A stretch of 64,000 nucleotides of DNA, taken from contig JAUJPP010000003.1 in assembly GCA_030562195.1 (NCBI GenBank), forward strand, positions 45,452,602-45,516,601. Reading direction: 5' to 3'. The number at the start of each line of letters is the position of its first letter. Positions within the stretch are counted from its first letter, which is position 1. The position numbers and the translations under genes are program-made. The notes under the pieces are model-generated. The model did not search any database and was not told the origin of the DNA. It saw only the letters and a list, made by a program, of their open reading frames with translations. The DNA comes from Nipponacmea schrenckii. Its lineage: Eukaryota > Mollusca > Gastropoda > Lottiidae. Positions 49,133-60,447 of the stretch are shown piece after piece.

Positions 49133-49265
49133 GTTATCATTATTCGAATTAAGTATTTATATGTTATGTGCGTATGTTAATGTTTTGGCTTAATTAAAGT
49201 CATCTTCTCATTCAGTAAGTGCATCTGCTTCGCATCACGTTATGTCACCAACCCGGTAAACTAAA
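49133..49265 (+). repeat. Split direct repeat B2, right end of the retrotransposon
   Basis: Matches B1 up to the final ACTAAA. About 130 bp of unmatched DNA separates it from A2. Confidence 0.75.
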
Positions 49266-49373
49266 ATGAATACTTTACTGTTTTATTAGTTAAAGGAGTT
49301 TATCTACTCACCTAATATATTAGTATGTTTACCCGATCTTACATCGATCATATTCAATATCCATATAGCTGGT

Positions 49374-49690
49374 TTAAGGAAAGTAGAATATAGCACTTCA
49401 CGACGTGGAACTAAGCAGCTGATATAAGATGGGAACATCTGTACTAGAAATCGTGAGAGGCAAGCTTGCATACATTGGAGATGTTTTGTCAAAATTTGCA
49501 ATGGGAAATGTACGACTGTTGTTGACTTTCTTCGCAATCAGTCACAATCATCCCTCTGATGATGAGTCCAGAGTTACCAGCGAAATGATCCTGGCATTCT
49601 CCACTACAGTACAGATACAAGTCCTCCAAGAAGCTGACGCCCTTTAAATGGATGGAACTTTCACACAATGTCCATGTTTATGGGATATAA
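49374..49690 (+). pseudogene. MULE transposase fossil with FLYWCH-type zinc finger
   Basis: In one frame: STSRRGTKQLI, a TAA stop, then DGNICTRNRERQACIHWRC and CNGKCTT. In the next frame: ISHNHPSDDESRV. Then MDGTFTQCP near 49650-49677. RG..L..G..Y..R....WRC...C......HNH is the FLYWCH pattern, and HNHP followed by DGTF is the layout of MULE transposases. The spacing between HNHP and DGTF is far too short, so an internal deletion occurred. Confidence 0.6.
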
Positions 49691-49988
49691 GCTATGAAAT
49701 CGACACTCATGTGCCTAGATCTATAGAATTTAATAATTATTATTAAAATATATATTTTAAGTTGTATTGATTTCTCTACTGATTATCTAATCCTATCTGG
49801 ATTATTCCATGCTGAAGTCTGAGGTAACAAGCATGAGCAATAATGTGCACTCAACTGTTTAAAGTGTTATTTTAAGCTGTCTAACTAATGGGAGTACACC
49901 TTTTAATTGTATATGCAGAGTCGTTAATCGGGACCTAATAAAAGTCACATCAATTATTCTGTAATAATTACAAATAATGAGCTCAGAT
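49691..49988. other. Intergenic stretch upstream of gene B
   Basis: AT-rich, nothing identified up to the TATA box of gene B. Confidence 0.5.
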
Positions 49989-50071
49989 GTTATAAAATAA
50001 CATGTTTAAAGTTGAATATCTGTAATTGTTTCCAGCTACAGGATCAGAACTATACAGGATCAGACAGTTAA
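49989..50071 (+). promoter_or_regulatory. Gene B core promoter and non-coding first exon
   Basis: TATAAAAT near 49991 is followed about 80 nt later by a GTAAGT donor at 50072. The coding exon starts after a CATTATAG acceptor at about 50404. This implies a first exon of roughly 50 nt from about 50020. Confidence 0.5.
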
Positions 50072-50414
50072 TGTAAGTATAAAGGTATTCTTAAATACAT
50101 TCATATTCTTTCCTACAATATAAAGTACTTCAAAATCTATGCTATTTGTAGCTGTATTAAATTTTTTATTATTTCATTTGACATTTAAAAGCATTTGAAA
50201 CTTTTAAAGAAGAAACAGGATTTAAGAAGAAATTCATATTTTGAGTAACGATTTGCGAATTTGACCTTTTCCAAAATAATATACATAGAGTAATCCGGAG
50301 GTACGTTGCACCTTAAGAATAAGAAAGAAATAGTAACATATTCGAAATAATTAATCAAACAATGGTTGTTTCCATCAATATATGTGATTATTTGTTTCAT
50401 TATAGACTTGTAAA

Positions 50415-51886
50415 ATGGTCATGTTAGTTGCTCTTTTGTTGGCTATTGGTGTAGTTGCCGGTGAAGAAAAAAAAGACTTGGAAACGAAAGATACAAGTAT
50501 GTCGATTACAATCTCTTTTATTGCGTCTCTGTCTTGGTGCTCTCTTGCTATGAATCATCCGAATAATCAGTTAACATTATTTTTCTTTCATTTTAATTCA
50601 TTTTCATATTAACTAGTCGTTGAATTTTTACACCCTCTATAATTACATTGACCTCCAACTTGATTTTGTTGAATTTCAGATAGATTTTGTTTTGTTAATG
50701 GTCAAGTATTCCATCACGGTACAGAATTTAAAAGTGGTTGCAGTACCTATTACTGCCATGGTAGTCAGCCAGTCTTACGGACAATAGGTATAAGGGTATA
50801 TTTTCAGAGTGATAATCGTAATTTAATATCATGTAACCTTTGTTAGTAGCTAATTCATAATTGTCCAGTAATACTATATTATAATTATTTAGATATTTGT
50901 TTATAAATTGAGACTGTCGTTTAAAAAAAAAAACACACAACTCATGAACATACTTAAGATTACGGACATTTAATGTTCACGATGAATAAGAAAACTGTTT
51001 TGTTCTTTCTCTAATCTGACTGTGGAAATAGATCCATTTAAAAAAACTGGAAGAGATTGTAGACCTTTACATATTACGTTTATCTGCTTAGGTTGTTCTA
51101 TGAACGGTCAATGTCATGACGAAGGTTCACGATGGAGAGACCAGAGCGGATGTTTTGAATATACCTGTTCTAGATCAGGATCAAATTCATGGAGAATTCA
51201 ACCCTTTCCTTGTAAGTAATGACAATTTCGTATTTGACATGTCTTTTGTGTTCCTGGAAGTGATTAATTGAACATACTACCTCGCAGGGTACATCAATGG
51301 AAGGTTTACAAAAACATTTTGATATATGATTATTTGCAATGTTTGTCTTACTGTAACATCAGAAATCAATGCCAGCTCTCTCTCAAATTCTTATTTGTAT
51401 AATTCACCGAATAATATTTAGACCAATGAAAGTCACTGCTTATTGGAAAGTGACATAGTTAAAGTAAACGCGAAATGGATAACTCTAGTGATTTTATTTT
51501 AGTATGTAGAGGTAACAATGGAGAGTGTCATGATATTAATACAAGATGGACGGATGATTGTGTGACGTATCAATGTACTGGTGGTCACAATTCTGCCTCA
51601 GCTTCAACTGTTGCTGTTTGTAAGTTCATTATATCAAAAATATTTAAAACTGAAGGACAATTCTGTTGATGATTCTTGTTTACTTAGTCGAAACGACAAT
51701 GTCGCGTCAAACCTTGACATATTTTCGACATAATTCATGTCCACGTCTGTTTCAGTGTGTAGAGATATGCATGGTAAATGTCACCAGCCTGGATCAGTGT
51801 TCCCGTATGTTATGCGTGGTGTACCTTACAGACACTGTGTGTGCCAGAGCATGGGAGAACATATTAAATACCAATGCCAATATTAA
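50415..51886 (+). CDS. Gene B: small secreted cysteine-rich modular protein, 5 exons
   Basis: Exons 50415-50496, 50680-50787, 51092-51211, 51503-51619 and 51756-51886, about 186 residues; every intron is phase 1. Exon 1: signal peptide (MVMLVALLLAIGVVAG) and a charged EEKKDLETKD stretch. Exon 2: opening module (FCFVNGQVFHHG, then CSTYYCHG). Exons 3 and 4: middle modules (CSMNGQCHDEGSRW; CRGNNGECHDINTRW, then DCVTYQC). Exon 5: closing module (CRDMHGKCHQPG, then HCVCQSMG). Splice sites are canonical. AATAAA at 51890-51895 lies 4 nt after the stop. It has one more middle module than gene A. Confidence 0.87.
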
Positions 51887-51889
51887 TCA

Positions 51890-51895
51890 AATAAA
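51890..51895 (+). terminator. Gene B polyadenylation signal
   Basis: AATAAA just after the stop codon, as in gene A. Confidence 0.6.
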
Positions 51896-52578
51896 ATTTG
51901 TTTTGTCACAATCCTTTGTATCATTTACCATTAGTTTGTACATTTATACTCAAATCTACACATGCCATGCTTTTGTCATAGAAAATGTCGGTTTGACGTA
52001 TGGCTAAGGTATAGATGGACACAACTCCGTCTCAGCTTCAAGATGCTGTCTGTCCTGCACCAAACTCCCCAAAACTGGAATGTGCCCCTGAACCTTTTAG
52101 ACCTGTAAGACCGTTGTTGGATGTGGCTGTTTACTTATTTATGATTGTCTAGATAAAGGAACTAGTGCAATATTATCGTGTAAATTTGAGTGTTAAGATT
52201 CATTTATTCTTAATTAATTTGATATTTGCTTTTCAAAATCCCGATTGCTACATTTTACATCAGTTAGTTTAAAACTAGCTCAACTAGCTTGGATCATACA
52301 GCCCTAGTGTGTTATTCAGAAAAACATGCGCCTTATTTTTAACTACTTAACCAAATAATGAAATATGTCGAATATGTATTATATAAAATGAATCTGTTTA
52401 TCGTGTCAAGGATAATTGTATATAATTCTCTCGAAGTTTCAACTTCCGGTGGTCCGGAATTGACCTTGTTCTATAACAATTATAATCTTAAATCTAAACA
52501 CATTCGTAATATACTACTCAAAAACGGGTGATATATGGTGCTACTGATTTTAAGAGTAAATTCTTGACCAGACTAATA
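51896..52578. other. Intergenic region and likely promoter of gene C
   Basis: Contains ATTATATAAAATG near 52378-52390, a good TATA box for gene C, about 190 nt before its ATG. No other feature seen. Confidence 0.45.
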
Positions 52579-54252
52579 ATGCTTGTAATTCTATTGGTAT
52601 TGATGCTCGAGGTGGTGTCAGCAGCCCCGCGCCAGAAGAGAGGTTGGTTTGGTTATATTTCTTCGGTATTTCAAGCTATGGCAATTTTAGAGTCAGTTAT
52701 TATATCAAATATAGATTTGATTGACTTATTTTGCAAATCGTGTGTGGAATTGTAACTGGTATGGAGGGGATATGACGATTCACATTTATATTTCTGAAAT
52801 GAATTGACAAAGACGATTGAATTTCTATTATAATAATCTCAATTCTATAACATATTGTAACGATTAAAATTTTTGTGTCATGAATTTTTGAAATTAAATT
52901 CTCTGAAATTGTCATTATTTTGTAGGAACATTTTGTATAATGCATGGTCAAGATTATTCTCACGGAGAAAATTTTACTATTCCTCGTTCTGGACCCTGTG
53001 TTGTATATAACTGTAATCACGGATTAGTTAGACCAATTCAATTAGGTAAGGACCTACATCGATTATGGCATCAATCAATGAACTTATTGACTTATAACAA
53101 TTTCCTATAAACTTTTTTATTTAGCAACTTCCGATAGTGTCACTTGTGTTGTTTTATTATATCCATTCATTTTATATCTTTGTCATATTACTCCACAGTA
53201 GTTTCCTTAGAATTTCTCTCGTAATATTACTACCAATTGCCTTTGTAATTGTTTCAGAATGTAACGATGGGGCTGGAGGATGCCACCCTCAAGGCACTGA
53301 GAAGGAATTTAACTGTAAAACTGCTATCTGTGCTGAGAGGGGTAACACAATCGGATTTTATGTCACTCATACAAGTAGGTGTTACTAATAATTATGACTA
53401 ATTGCAGTATTAAACTTGAGGACTTTGGGCACTTCAGAAATATATTTTTAGTATGCATATCAACACGTTAATTATATGATTTCACGAAAAATGTATTATT
53501 CATCAGGATATCATGCCGCCTTAACACCGAAAATGATTTATCAAACCAACATGTTTACCTTAATTTTAGAATGTCGAGACCCCAATGGTGAATGTCATAC
53601 TATTGGTGAGACATGGATTAGAGATTGTCAGCAATTTGTTTGTAGAAAAACTGGCCCAAGAACTTTCCGTATTCGAACATTGGGAATACGTAAGTAATTT
53701 CTTTAGTTCCTTCAAATCAGATTATTAAAGACAGTGTGTCTACCAGGTGAAACCAGTACGTGATAGGGGATCTTGAGTGTGATGTCCTATGTTTTCTCGG
53801 CTTACTATATTAAGAAATACACTGAACATTATCATTGCTTTATCTTGTAAATTTCTCCAGAAGTAGATAATTTCTTATCAAATTGATCTATACTAAAATT
53901 CTTAGCATAGACACTACTTGTGACCTAGGCCAGTGCTTAGGAGAGCATCTCTTGTAGCACCTTTAACTATGCATTCCGGAGTTATTTAAACCGCACTAAC
54001 TTTTATTGTAAAATGTAATGCTAATGTAGCCTACATGGTTTAGTAATTATCCACATAAGTGGTGCAACAGATGTACTCCTGTGTTTGTGTTTGTTTTAAC
54101 AGTATATCTAATATTGTCTTACAGAATGCCAAGATGCTTATGGGAACTGTAAAAATCTTGGAGAAAGTTTCTCCTACGTCATCAATAATCAGTTATACAG
54201 AGATTGTACCTGTAATTTATTTGGTACAAGGTTAAGATACGATTGTGCATAA
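52579..54252 (+). CDS. Gene C: small secreted cysteine-rich modular protein, 5 exons
   Basis: Exons 52579-52642, 52926-53045, 53258-53374, 53570-53689 and 54125-54252, about 183 residues, introns phase 1. Exon 1: signal peptide (MLVILLVLMLEVVSA) then APRQKR, a furin-type site, just before the first module. Its donor could instead be at 52652, adding three residues. Exon 2: opening module (FCIMHGQDYSHG, then CVVYNCNHG). Exon 3: middle module (CNDGAGGCHPQG). Exon 4: middle module (CRDPNGECHTIGETW, then DCQQFVC). Exon 5: closing module (CQDAYGNCKNLG, then DCTCNLFG). An upstream in-frame ATG at 52528 would bury the signal peptide, so 52579 is preferred. AATAAA at 54326-54331. Exons 2-5 lie in a tandem duplication. 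Confidence 0.86.
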
Positions 54253-55563
54253 TTTTATTACTTTTATAAACTTTGGAATAGGAAGATTGGCGGACGGAAC
54301 TGTACTTGTTACGCATTCTTTTGTTAATAAAACTATGGTCACTGCTTTGTTTTTCATAAGCTACATCTAATCAAAATGGCTTGTAATAACGGGGATGTAA
54401 ACTTTGGATATAATACAAAATACCATAGTATAAGGTCGGCAATAGATGGAAAGTTTAATTAGCGGGGAGACATAACAAGGGAATAGTTTAGTCAGCTCAG
54501 GTGTTGGCAAATGGCAATGTACATTTCACCTTATCCATAGAAATAAGATACCACAACGTGCGATGTAAATAATCATGGGAATTTGGACTAAACCCAAATA
54601 ATTTTACCACATTCCAATTCCAGAAAAAAAACCCCGCAAAAACTGCAAAATATTGTATATTGTCAAATTAATCGAACAGTTTTAGAAACCGTTAAAGGGA
54701 AACAATCCATTTTCTAACATTTGTATTTGGTTCTCACTTCATTACCATATTTATACTGTCTACAAGTACATCCACTGTGGTATATACCATTCTGAACGTG
54801 GGGGAACTGCTCACCTGGTCGACGACAATTACCATGAGCATCAACGCATTCTGTGTATATAGAAATAAACTGAAGTGATATGCAATTGAAACACTGGATT
54901 TCAGCTTTTGGTCTAGCTTGTCGAGTTCATATTTATAATGTTTCAAACTACTTCGACAAAGAACTCAGTAATTGAATATTTAATTGTTTACATTTTTATT
55001 GTAAGATTAGGGTTGAAATGTCCTTAATTTACAAACTGATTATTTCGATTGAGATACAAAAACATCTACATCTATCACAAGCATACTTTATGATGACATC
55101 TTAACTCAATGTACAAGGTACTTATTGCAGATACAGGGCTGACAATAAATCGGATTCTATTATCTCTGTCTCTCCTTCTGTCACACCTATAAGTTGTACA
55201 GTCCTCGGTCCAGGATCGGCCAACTGGACGACAACGTCCTTTATGTCTACATGCTGTTTAATGAATAATATTGGATAAATAGTTGTACGAAAAGGTTTAG
55301 AAATATGCACCACAGTAAAAGATTACTGTACCATCCGCAAAAATAGATTACACAACAGATATATAGAATTTGGAATAGATATAGGAAGAATATACTCTAC
55401 AGTCTTAAGGGGGCATCGATATTCATTCTAGATTCTAGTGAAATTAAAAAATACTCTATCTCTGCAGTGTTTTTGCCTCAGCAAAAGAACAGCAAATCAT
55501 ATACTAACCATCTTGCGTTTGGCTAATTCGACCGTTGTGACATCTAAATATTGAACAAGAATT
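52876..55563. repeat. Tandem duplication, unit 1 (2688 bp)
   Basis: Begins in gene C intron 1 at TGTCATGAATTTTTG and ends in what is exon 2 of gene E, at GAACAAGAATT. Nearly identical to unit 2. Confidence 0.97.
54714..55563 (-). pseudogene. Gene E': broken duplicate of gene E lacking its 5' end
   Basis: Exon 4 copy (54714-54850) is intact. The exon 3 copy (about 55125-55253) has lost its donor: one base missing near 55124 turns AAGTAAGT into AATAAGT. The exon 2 copy (55509-55563) is cut by the duplication breakpoint and its donor is GTTAGT instead of GTAAGT (base 55506). There is no signal-peptide exon. It cannot give a normal family protein. Lies antisense, tail to tail with gene C. Confidence 0.88.
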
Positions 55564-58253
55564 TGTCATGAATTTTTGAAATTAAATTCTCTGAAATTGT
55601 CATTATTTTGTAGGAACATTTTGTATAATGCATGGTCAAGATTATTCTCACGGAGAAAATTTTACTATTCCTCGTTCTGGACCCTGTGTTGTATATAACT
55701 GTAATCACGGATTAGTTAGACCAATTCAATTAGGTAAGGACCTACATCGATTATGGCATCAATCAATGAACTTATTGACTTATAACAATTTCCTATAAAC
55801 TTTTTTATTTAGCAACTTCCGATAGTGTCACTTGTGTTGTTTTATTATATCCATTCATTTTATATCTTTGTCATATTACTCCACAGTAGTTTCCTTAGAA
55901 TTTCTCTCGTAATATTACTACCAATTGCCTTTGTAATTGTTTCAGAATGTAACGATGGGGCTGGAGGATGCCACCCTCAAGGCACTGAGAAGGAATTTAA
56001 CTGTAAAACTGCTATCTGTGCTGAGAGGGGTAACACAATCGGATTTTATGTCACTCATACAAGTAGGTGTTACTAATAATTATGACTAATTGCAGTATTA
56101 AACTTGAGGACTTTGGGCACTTCAGAAATATATTTTTAGTATGCATATCAACACGTTAATTATATGATTTCACGAAAAATGTATTATTCATCAGGATCTC
56201 ATGCCGCCTTAACACCGAAAATGATTTATCAAACCAACATGTTTACCTTAATTTTAGAATGTCGAGACCCCAATGGTGAATGTCATACTATTGGTGAGAC
56301 ATGGATTAGAGATTGTCAGCAATTTGTTTGTAGAAAAACTGGCCCAAGAACTTTCCGTATTCGAACATTGGGAATACGTAAGTAATTTCTTTAGTTCCTT
56401 CAAATCAGATTATTAAAGACAGTGTGTCTACCAGGTGAAACCAGTACGTGATAGGGGATCTTGAGTGTGATGTCCTATGTTTTCTCGGCTTACTATATTA
56501 AGAAATACACTGAACATTATCATTGCTTTATCTTGTAAATTTCTCCAGAAGTAGATAATTTCTTATCAAATTGATCTATACTGAAATTCTTAGCATAGAC
56601 TCTACTTGTGACCTAGGCCAGTGCTTAGGAGAGCATCTCTTGTAGCACCTTTAACTGTGCATTCCGGATTTATTTAGACCGCACTAACTTTTATTCTAAA
56701 AGGATGTAATGCTAATGTAGCCTACATGGTTTAGTAATTATTCACATAAGTGGTGCAACAGATGTACTCCTGTGTTTGTGTTTGTTTTAACAGTATTTCT
56801 AATATTGTCTTACAGAATGCCAAGATGCCTATGGGAACTGTAAAAATCTTGGAGAAAGTTTCTCCTACGTCATCAATAATCAGTTATACAGAGATTGTAC
56901 CTGTAATTTATTTGGTACAAGATTAAGATACGATTGTGCATAATTTTATTACTTTTATAAACTTTGGAATAGGAAGATTGGCGGACGGAACTGTACTTGT
57001 TACGCATTCTTTTGTTAATAAAACTATGGTCACTGCTTTGTTTTTCATAAGCTACATCTAATCAAAATGGCTTGTAATAACGGGGATGTAAACTTTGGAT
57101 ATAATACAAAATACCATAGTATAAGGTCGGCAATAGATTGTAAGTTTAATTAGCGGGGAGACATAACAAGGGAATTGTTTAGTCAGCTCAGGTGTTGGTA
57201 AATGGCAATGTACATTACACCTTATCCATAGAAATAAGATACCACAACGTGCGATGTAAATAATCATGGGAATTTGGACTAAACCCAAATAATTTTACCA
57301 CATTCCAATTCCAGAAAAAAACCCGCAAAAACTGCAAAATATTGTATATTGTCAAATTAATCGAACAGTTTTAGAAACCGTTAAAGGGAAACAATCCATT
57401 TTCTAACATTTGTATTTGGTTCTCACTTCATTACCATATTTATACTGTCTACAAGTACATCCACTGTGGTATATACCATTCTGAACGTGGGGGAACTGCT
57501 CACCTGGTCGACGACAATTACCATGAGCATCAACGCATTCTGTGTATATAGAAATAAACTGAAGTGATATGCAATTGAAACACTGGATTTCAGCTTTTGG
57601 TCTAGCTTGTCGAGTTCATATTTATAACGTTTCAAACAACTTCGACAAAGTACTCAGTAATTGAATATTTAATTGTTTACATTTTTATTGTAAGATTAGG
57701 GTTGAAATGTCCTTAATTTACAAACTGATTATTTCGATTGAGATACAAAAACATCTACATCTATCACAAGCATACTTTATGATGACATCTTAACTCAATG
57801 TACAAGGTACTTACTTGCAGATACAGGGCTGACAATAAATCGGATTCTATTATCTCTGTCTCTCCTTCTGTCGCACCTATAAGTTGTACAGTCCTCGGTC
57901 CAGGATCGGCCAACTGGACGACAACGTCCTTTATGTCTACATGCTGTTTAATGAATAATATTGGATAAATAGTTGTACGAAAAGGGTTAGAAATATGCAC
58001 CACAGTAAAAGATTACTGTACCATCCGCAAAAATAGATTACACAACAGATATATAGAATTTGGAATAGATATAGGAAGAATATACTCTACAGTCTTAAGG
58101 GGGTATCGATATTCATTCTAGATTCTAGTGAAATGAACAAATACTCTATCTTTGCAGTGTTTTTGCCTCAGCAAAAGAACAGCAAATCATATACTTACCA
58201 TCTTGCGTTTGGCTAATTCGACCGTTGTGACATCTAAATATTGAACAAGAATT
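55564..58253. repeat. Tandem duplication, unit 2 (2690 bp)
   Basis: Head-to-tail with unit 1. Differences are scattered single bases and small indels. It ends at GAACAAGAATT, followed here by AGGATCTC, the true continuation of gene E exon 2. Confidence 0.97.
55614..56943 (+). CDS. Gene D: duplicate of gene C exons 2-5, no signal-peptide exon
   Basis: Exons 55614-55733, 55946-56062, 56258-56377 and 56816-56943, all splice sites intact. Exon differences from gene C that I found are silent (for example GCT to GCC and AGG to AGA in the last exon). The first exon was left outside the duplication, and no substitute signal exon is visible between E' and here. It may be a silent partial copy, or its exons may be used as alternative 3' exons from the gene C promoter by reading past the gene C end. 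AATAAA at 57017-57022. Confidence 0.75.
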
Positions 58254-58996
58254 AGGATCTCTCTGTCCTCGTCCGTTCTTAATAATACGACCCCGATGGT
58301 AACAATAGTGGACTGAAACAGAAAGCTGTACATAAAATTAAGTTTCTTTTTTTCCTTTTTAATCTTTTAAATGGTTAAGTTATTTCAAATAAACGTTTCT
58401 CCCAAAATCACTGCTTGTATGGGAATGTGTTGTCTGAAATTGTATATGCATTACATTCACAAGTCTGGTGTATGCTTTCTATGTTTTATGTGTACTATAT
58501 TTTTTTGTTAAAGACATAGTAACTCATGGGCATGTAAGTGTCATTGCTCTTTATAATGTCGCTAAGTGTTTTACAAAGATGTTAGAATATTAAAGCAGAT
58601 TTTTTATTATCATTAGCAACTGTATTTAGATCAATATAAATAGTTCGCTACACAATTAGGAAACTAATAAAAATTAAATATATAAAATAATTAAATAACA
58701 GGCATGTGCGATTATATACTTAATAAAAGCATAAATAAATATAGAAAGTACTATCCAGGGCCCTGCTTGCATTATTCAAACATCAAACATCATTTCCAGA
58801 GCGTTTGTGTGATCAAGGTTGCCTTTAAAAAGCAATTTTGGAAGTTAATACCTGATTTTTTCTCCAGATCAGCTCCATCTTCCGGTTCAATGGCAGGAGC
58901 ATCGATATCTATAGTCTGCTCGTTATTCTCTGTATTCTCAATTTCCGTTGCCAAGGCAACGGTCAGGAATAAAGTTGCTACCAAAAGTCGCAACAT
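57403..58996 (-). CDS. Gene E: small secreted cysteine-rich modular protein, 4 exons
   Basis: Exons in reading order 58852-58996, 58199-58312, 57815-57943 and 57403-57539, about 174 residues, introns phase 1. Exon 1: signal peptide (MLRLLVATLFLTVALAT) then an acidic propeptide-like stretch (EPEDGADLEKKS). Exon 2: opening module (YCYHRGRIIKNG, then CSIFRCHNG). Exon 3: middle module (CRHKGRCRPVGRSWTEDC). Exon 4: closing module (CVDAHGNCRRPG, then GCTCRQYKYG) ending in Cys-stop. The coding start follows a TTGTTCAG acceptor at 59005-59006. It is the only complete member on the minus strand, tail to tail with D. Confidence 0.87.
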
Positions 58997-59343
58997 TGTT
59001 GTATCTGAACAATTGATTATAAATGTTATAATGCATAAAATTATGTTAATAATCTTGAAAATACAACAGGAACTTCTAATATATAAGTTAATCTCAATGT
59101 AATAATACTAAATGCGATATTTTTTTATTCTAAAAAATCTAGATTTAACATTCTTTTTTCTAGAATTGCCGGCATGTGTTTGTAGTCAAATATAATCTAA
59201 TGTAGATAACTTTTTTGATGTGGCTCAAAAAGATTTTGCTAAAGAAAAACTAAATCCAAACAAATTTAAATACGATTTTTAGTGCTAAAGTGTTTTTCTA
59301 AGATGCCAACGATACCAAGTCTATTATATCAAAGGGTACATAC

Positions 59344-59398
59344 CTTATTGTTTTCCAAGTCGTAATGTCACTGAATTCAAAATATTCCATCTTATATA
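59344..59398 (-). promoter_or_regulatory. Gene E TATA box and short non-coding exon
   Basis: On the minus strand, TATATAA (59392-59398) is followed by a GTATGT donor at 59342-59343. With a start about 28 nt after the TATA box, the first exon is only about 20-25 nt. The acceptor is at 59005-59006. Confidence 0.5.
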
Positions 59399-60401
59399 GT
59401 AATCGTCATGAATTATGTAAAAAAACATATTTACATTTTTGGTAATATTTTGTTTTTTATATATAAATCTTGTGTTGGACACGTGTATTTTAAATATGTA
59501 TGAATTCCACAACACTTAAATTAATTAATCAAAGCATGTGTATAATTCTGAAGAGGTGACGGTTAATATTTTGATTGTTAGTGATTAACATTCAGTTTGT
59601 GTAGAGAAATAAAATTGTATTCCATTAGATATTATCCGTTAAGTTAATGCAGGTCTTGGTATTTTTTGGCTTGCAAATTGTTATCGGGTCACTATAGTTT
59701 GTAAAACAGCAAAAGAAATATGCGCAATCTATCAATATATACCTAAGCCAGATGATCAATATAAGAGTAGAACAAATTCCTTAAGCGAAAGTCAGCATTT
59801 TGAGGTATCCGGTGTTTTAAAAAATTATTTCAAATTCATCTTTCAAGCGAGCATACCCAGCATATTTGAAATCTTCTTGTTAATTTCTTCGTGTAAAGTA
59901 AATATTATCAAAGACATAGCGACCATTTTACGAAATAGTTCTACTTTTGTCGAAATAAGTTCAGTAATTACATCGTACAAAATACGTATTTGGAGTTTAA
60001 AACAATCTGAAATGGAAGGTAAATGACTTTTGGAATTTCATTGAATATTTTCATCAGAACTTATTATTGCGATATTTGCAAAACGTTTAAACGGAAATGT
60101 ATTATTATCTAAAATCTACTTCTCATTTATAACTCTTTCTGCGTTTTGAAATAATTACAACCCAGTACATAAAGTTGAAATGAAATATTGAGAAGGTCAT
60201 GACAGCTGATAATGTCACTTAACTGAAATCAGATCAGACAATTTGTAATGATTGACACCAGATAGATAATGGGACAATAAGGTCATCAGGATATATGCTA
60301 TAATATTAAAAATAATTAATTCAATATCCCACGCTTTAAATCTCCAGCTGACTTAATCATCTCCCAAATGATTAAACGCAATCTTCTCATTTCATGACAC
60401 C
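59399..60401. other. Divergent intergenic region between genes E and F
   Basis: About 1 kb separating two oppositely oriented promoters. AT-rich, no coding segment seen. It could hold shared regulatory sites. Confidence 0.4.
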
Positions 60402-60408
60402 TATAAAA
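60402..60408 (+). promoter_or_regulatory. Gene F TATA box
   Basis: TATAAAA 46 nt before the first ATG of gene F. Here no 5' UTR intron is needed, unlike genes A, B and E. Confidence 0.55.
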
Positions 60409-60447
60409 CCCTATCCATTTTAGAATGACCAAATCGCCAGTGGTCAG

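Larger units (their letters stand above)
42382..49265 (+). mobile_element. Ngaro/PAT-like tyrosine-recombinase retrotransposon, dead
   Basis: DIRS-order element recognised by the layout A1 (42382-42546), internal genes, B1 (48692-48837), A2 (48838-49000), B2 (49133-49265). Split direct repeats of this kind mark the Ngaro and PAT groups rather than LTR elements. Internal order is gag-like, RT, RNase H, tyrosine recombinase. About 2.7 kb is a second transposon nested in gag, so the element itself is about 4.1 kb. All frames carry stops and shifts, the RT catalytic box is missing and a recombinase arginine is changed, so it cannot move by itself. Confidence 0.85.

Noticed and set aside
42382..49265. 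LTR retrotransposon or retrovirus-like element
   Set aside because: No long terminal repeats in the LTR layout and no aspartic protease; split repeats and a tyrosine recombinase point to the DIRS order.
55122..55313. Minus-strand frames over E and E' exon 3
   Set aside because: They read the exon in the wrong frame; the frame with the family's cysteines is the one used.
58704..59102. 132-codon plus-strand frame
   Set aside because: Antisense shadow of gene E exon 1, which has a clear signal peptide and fitting splice phase.
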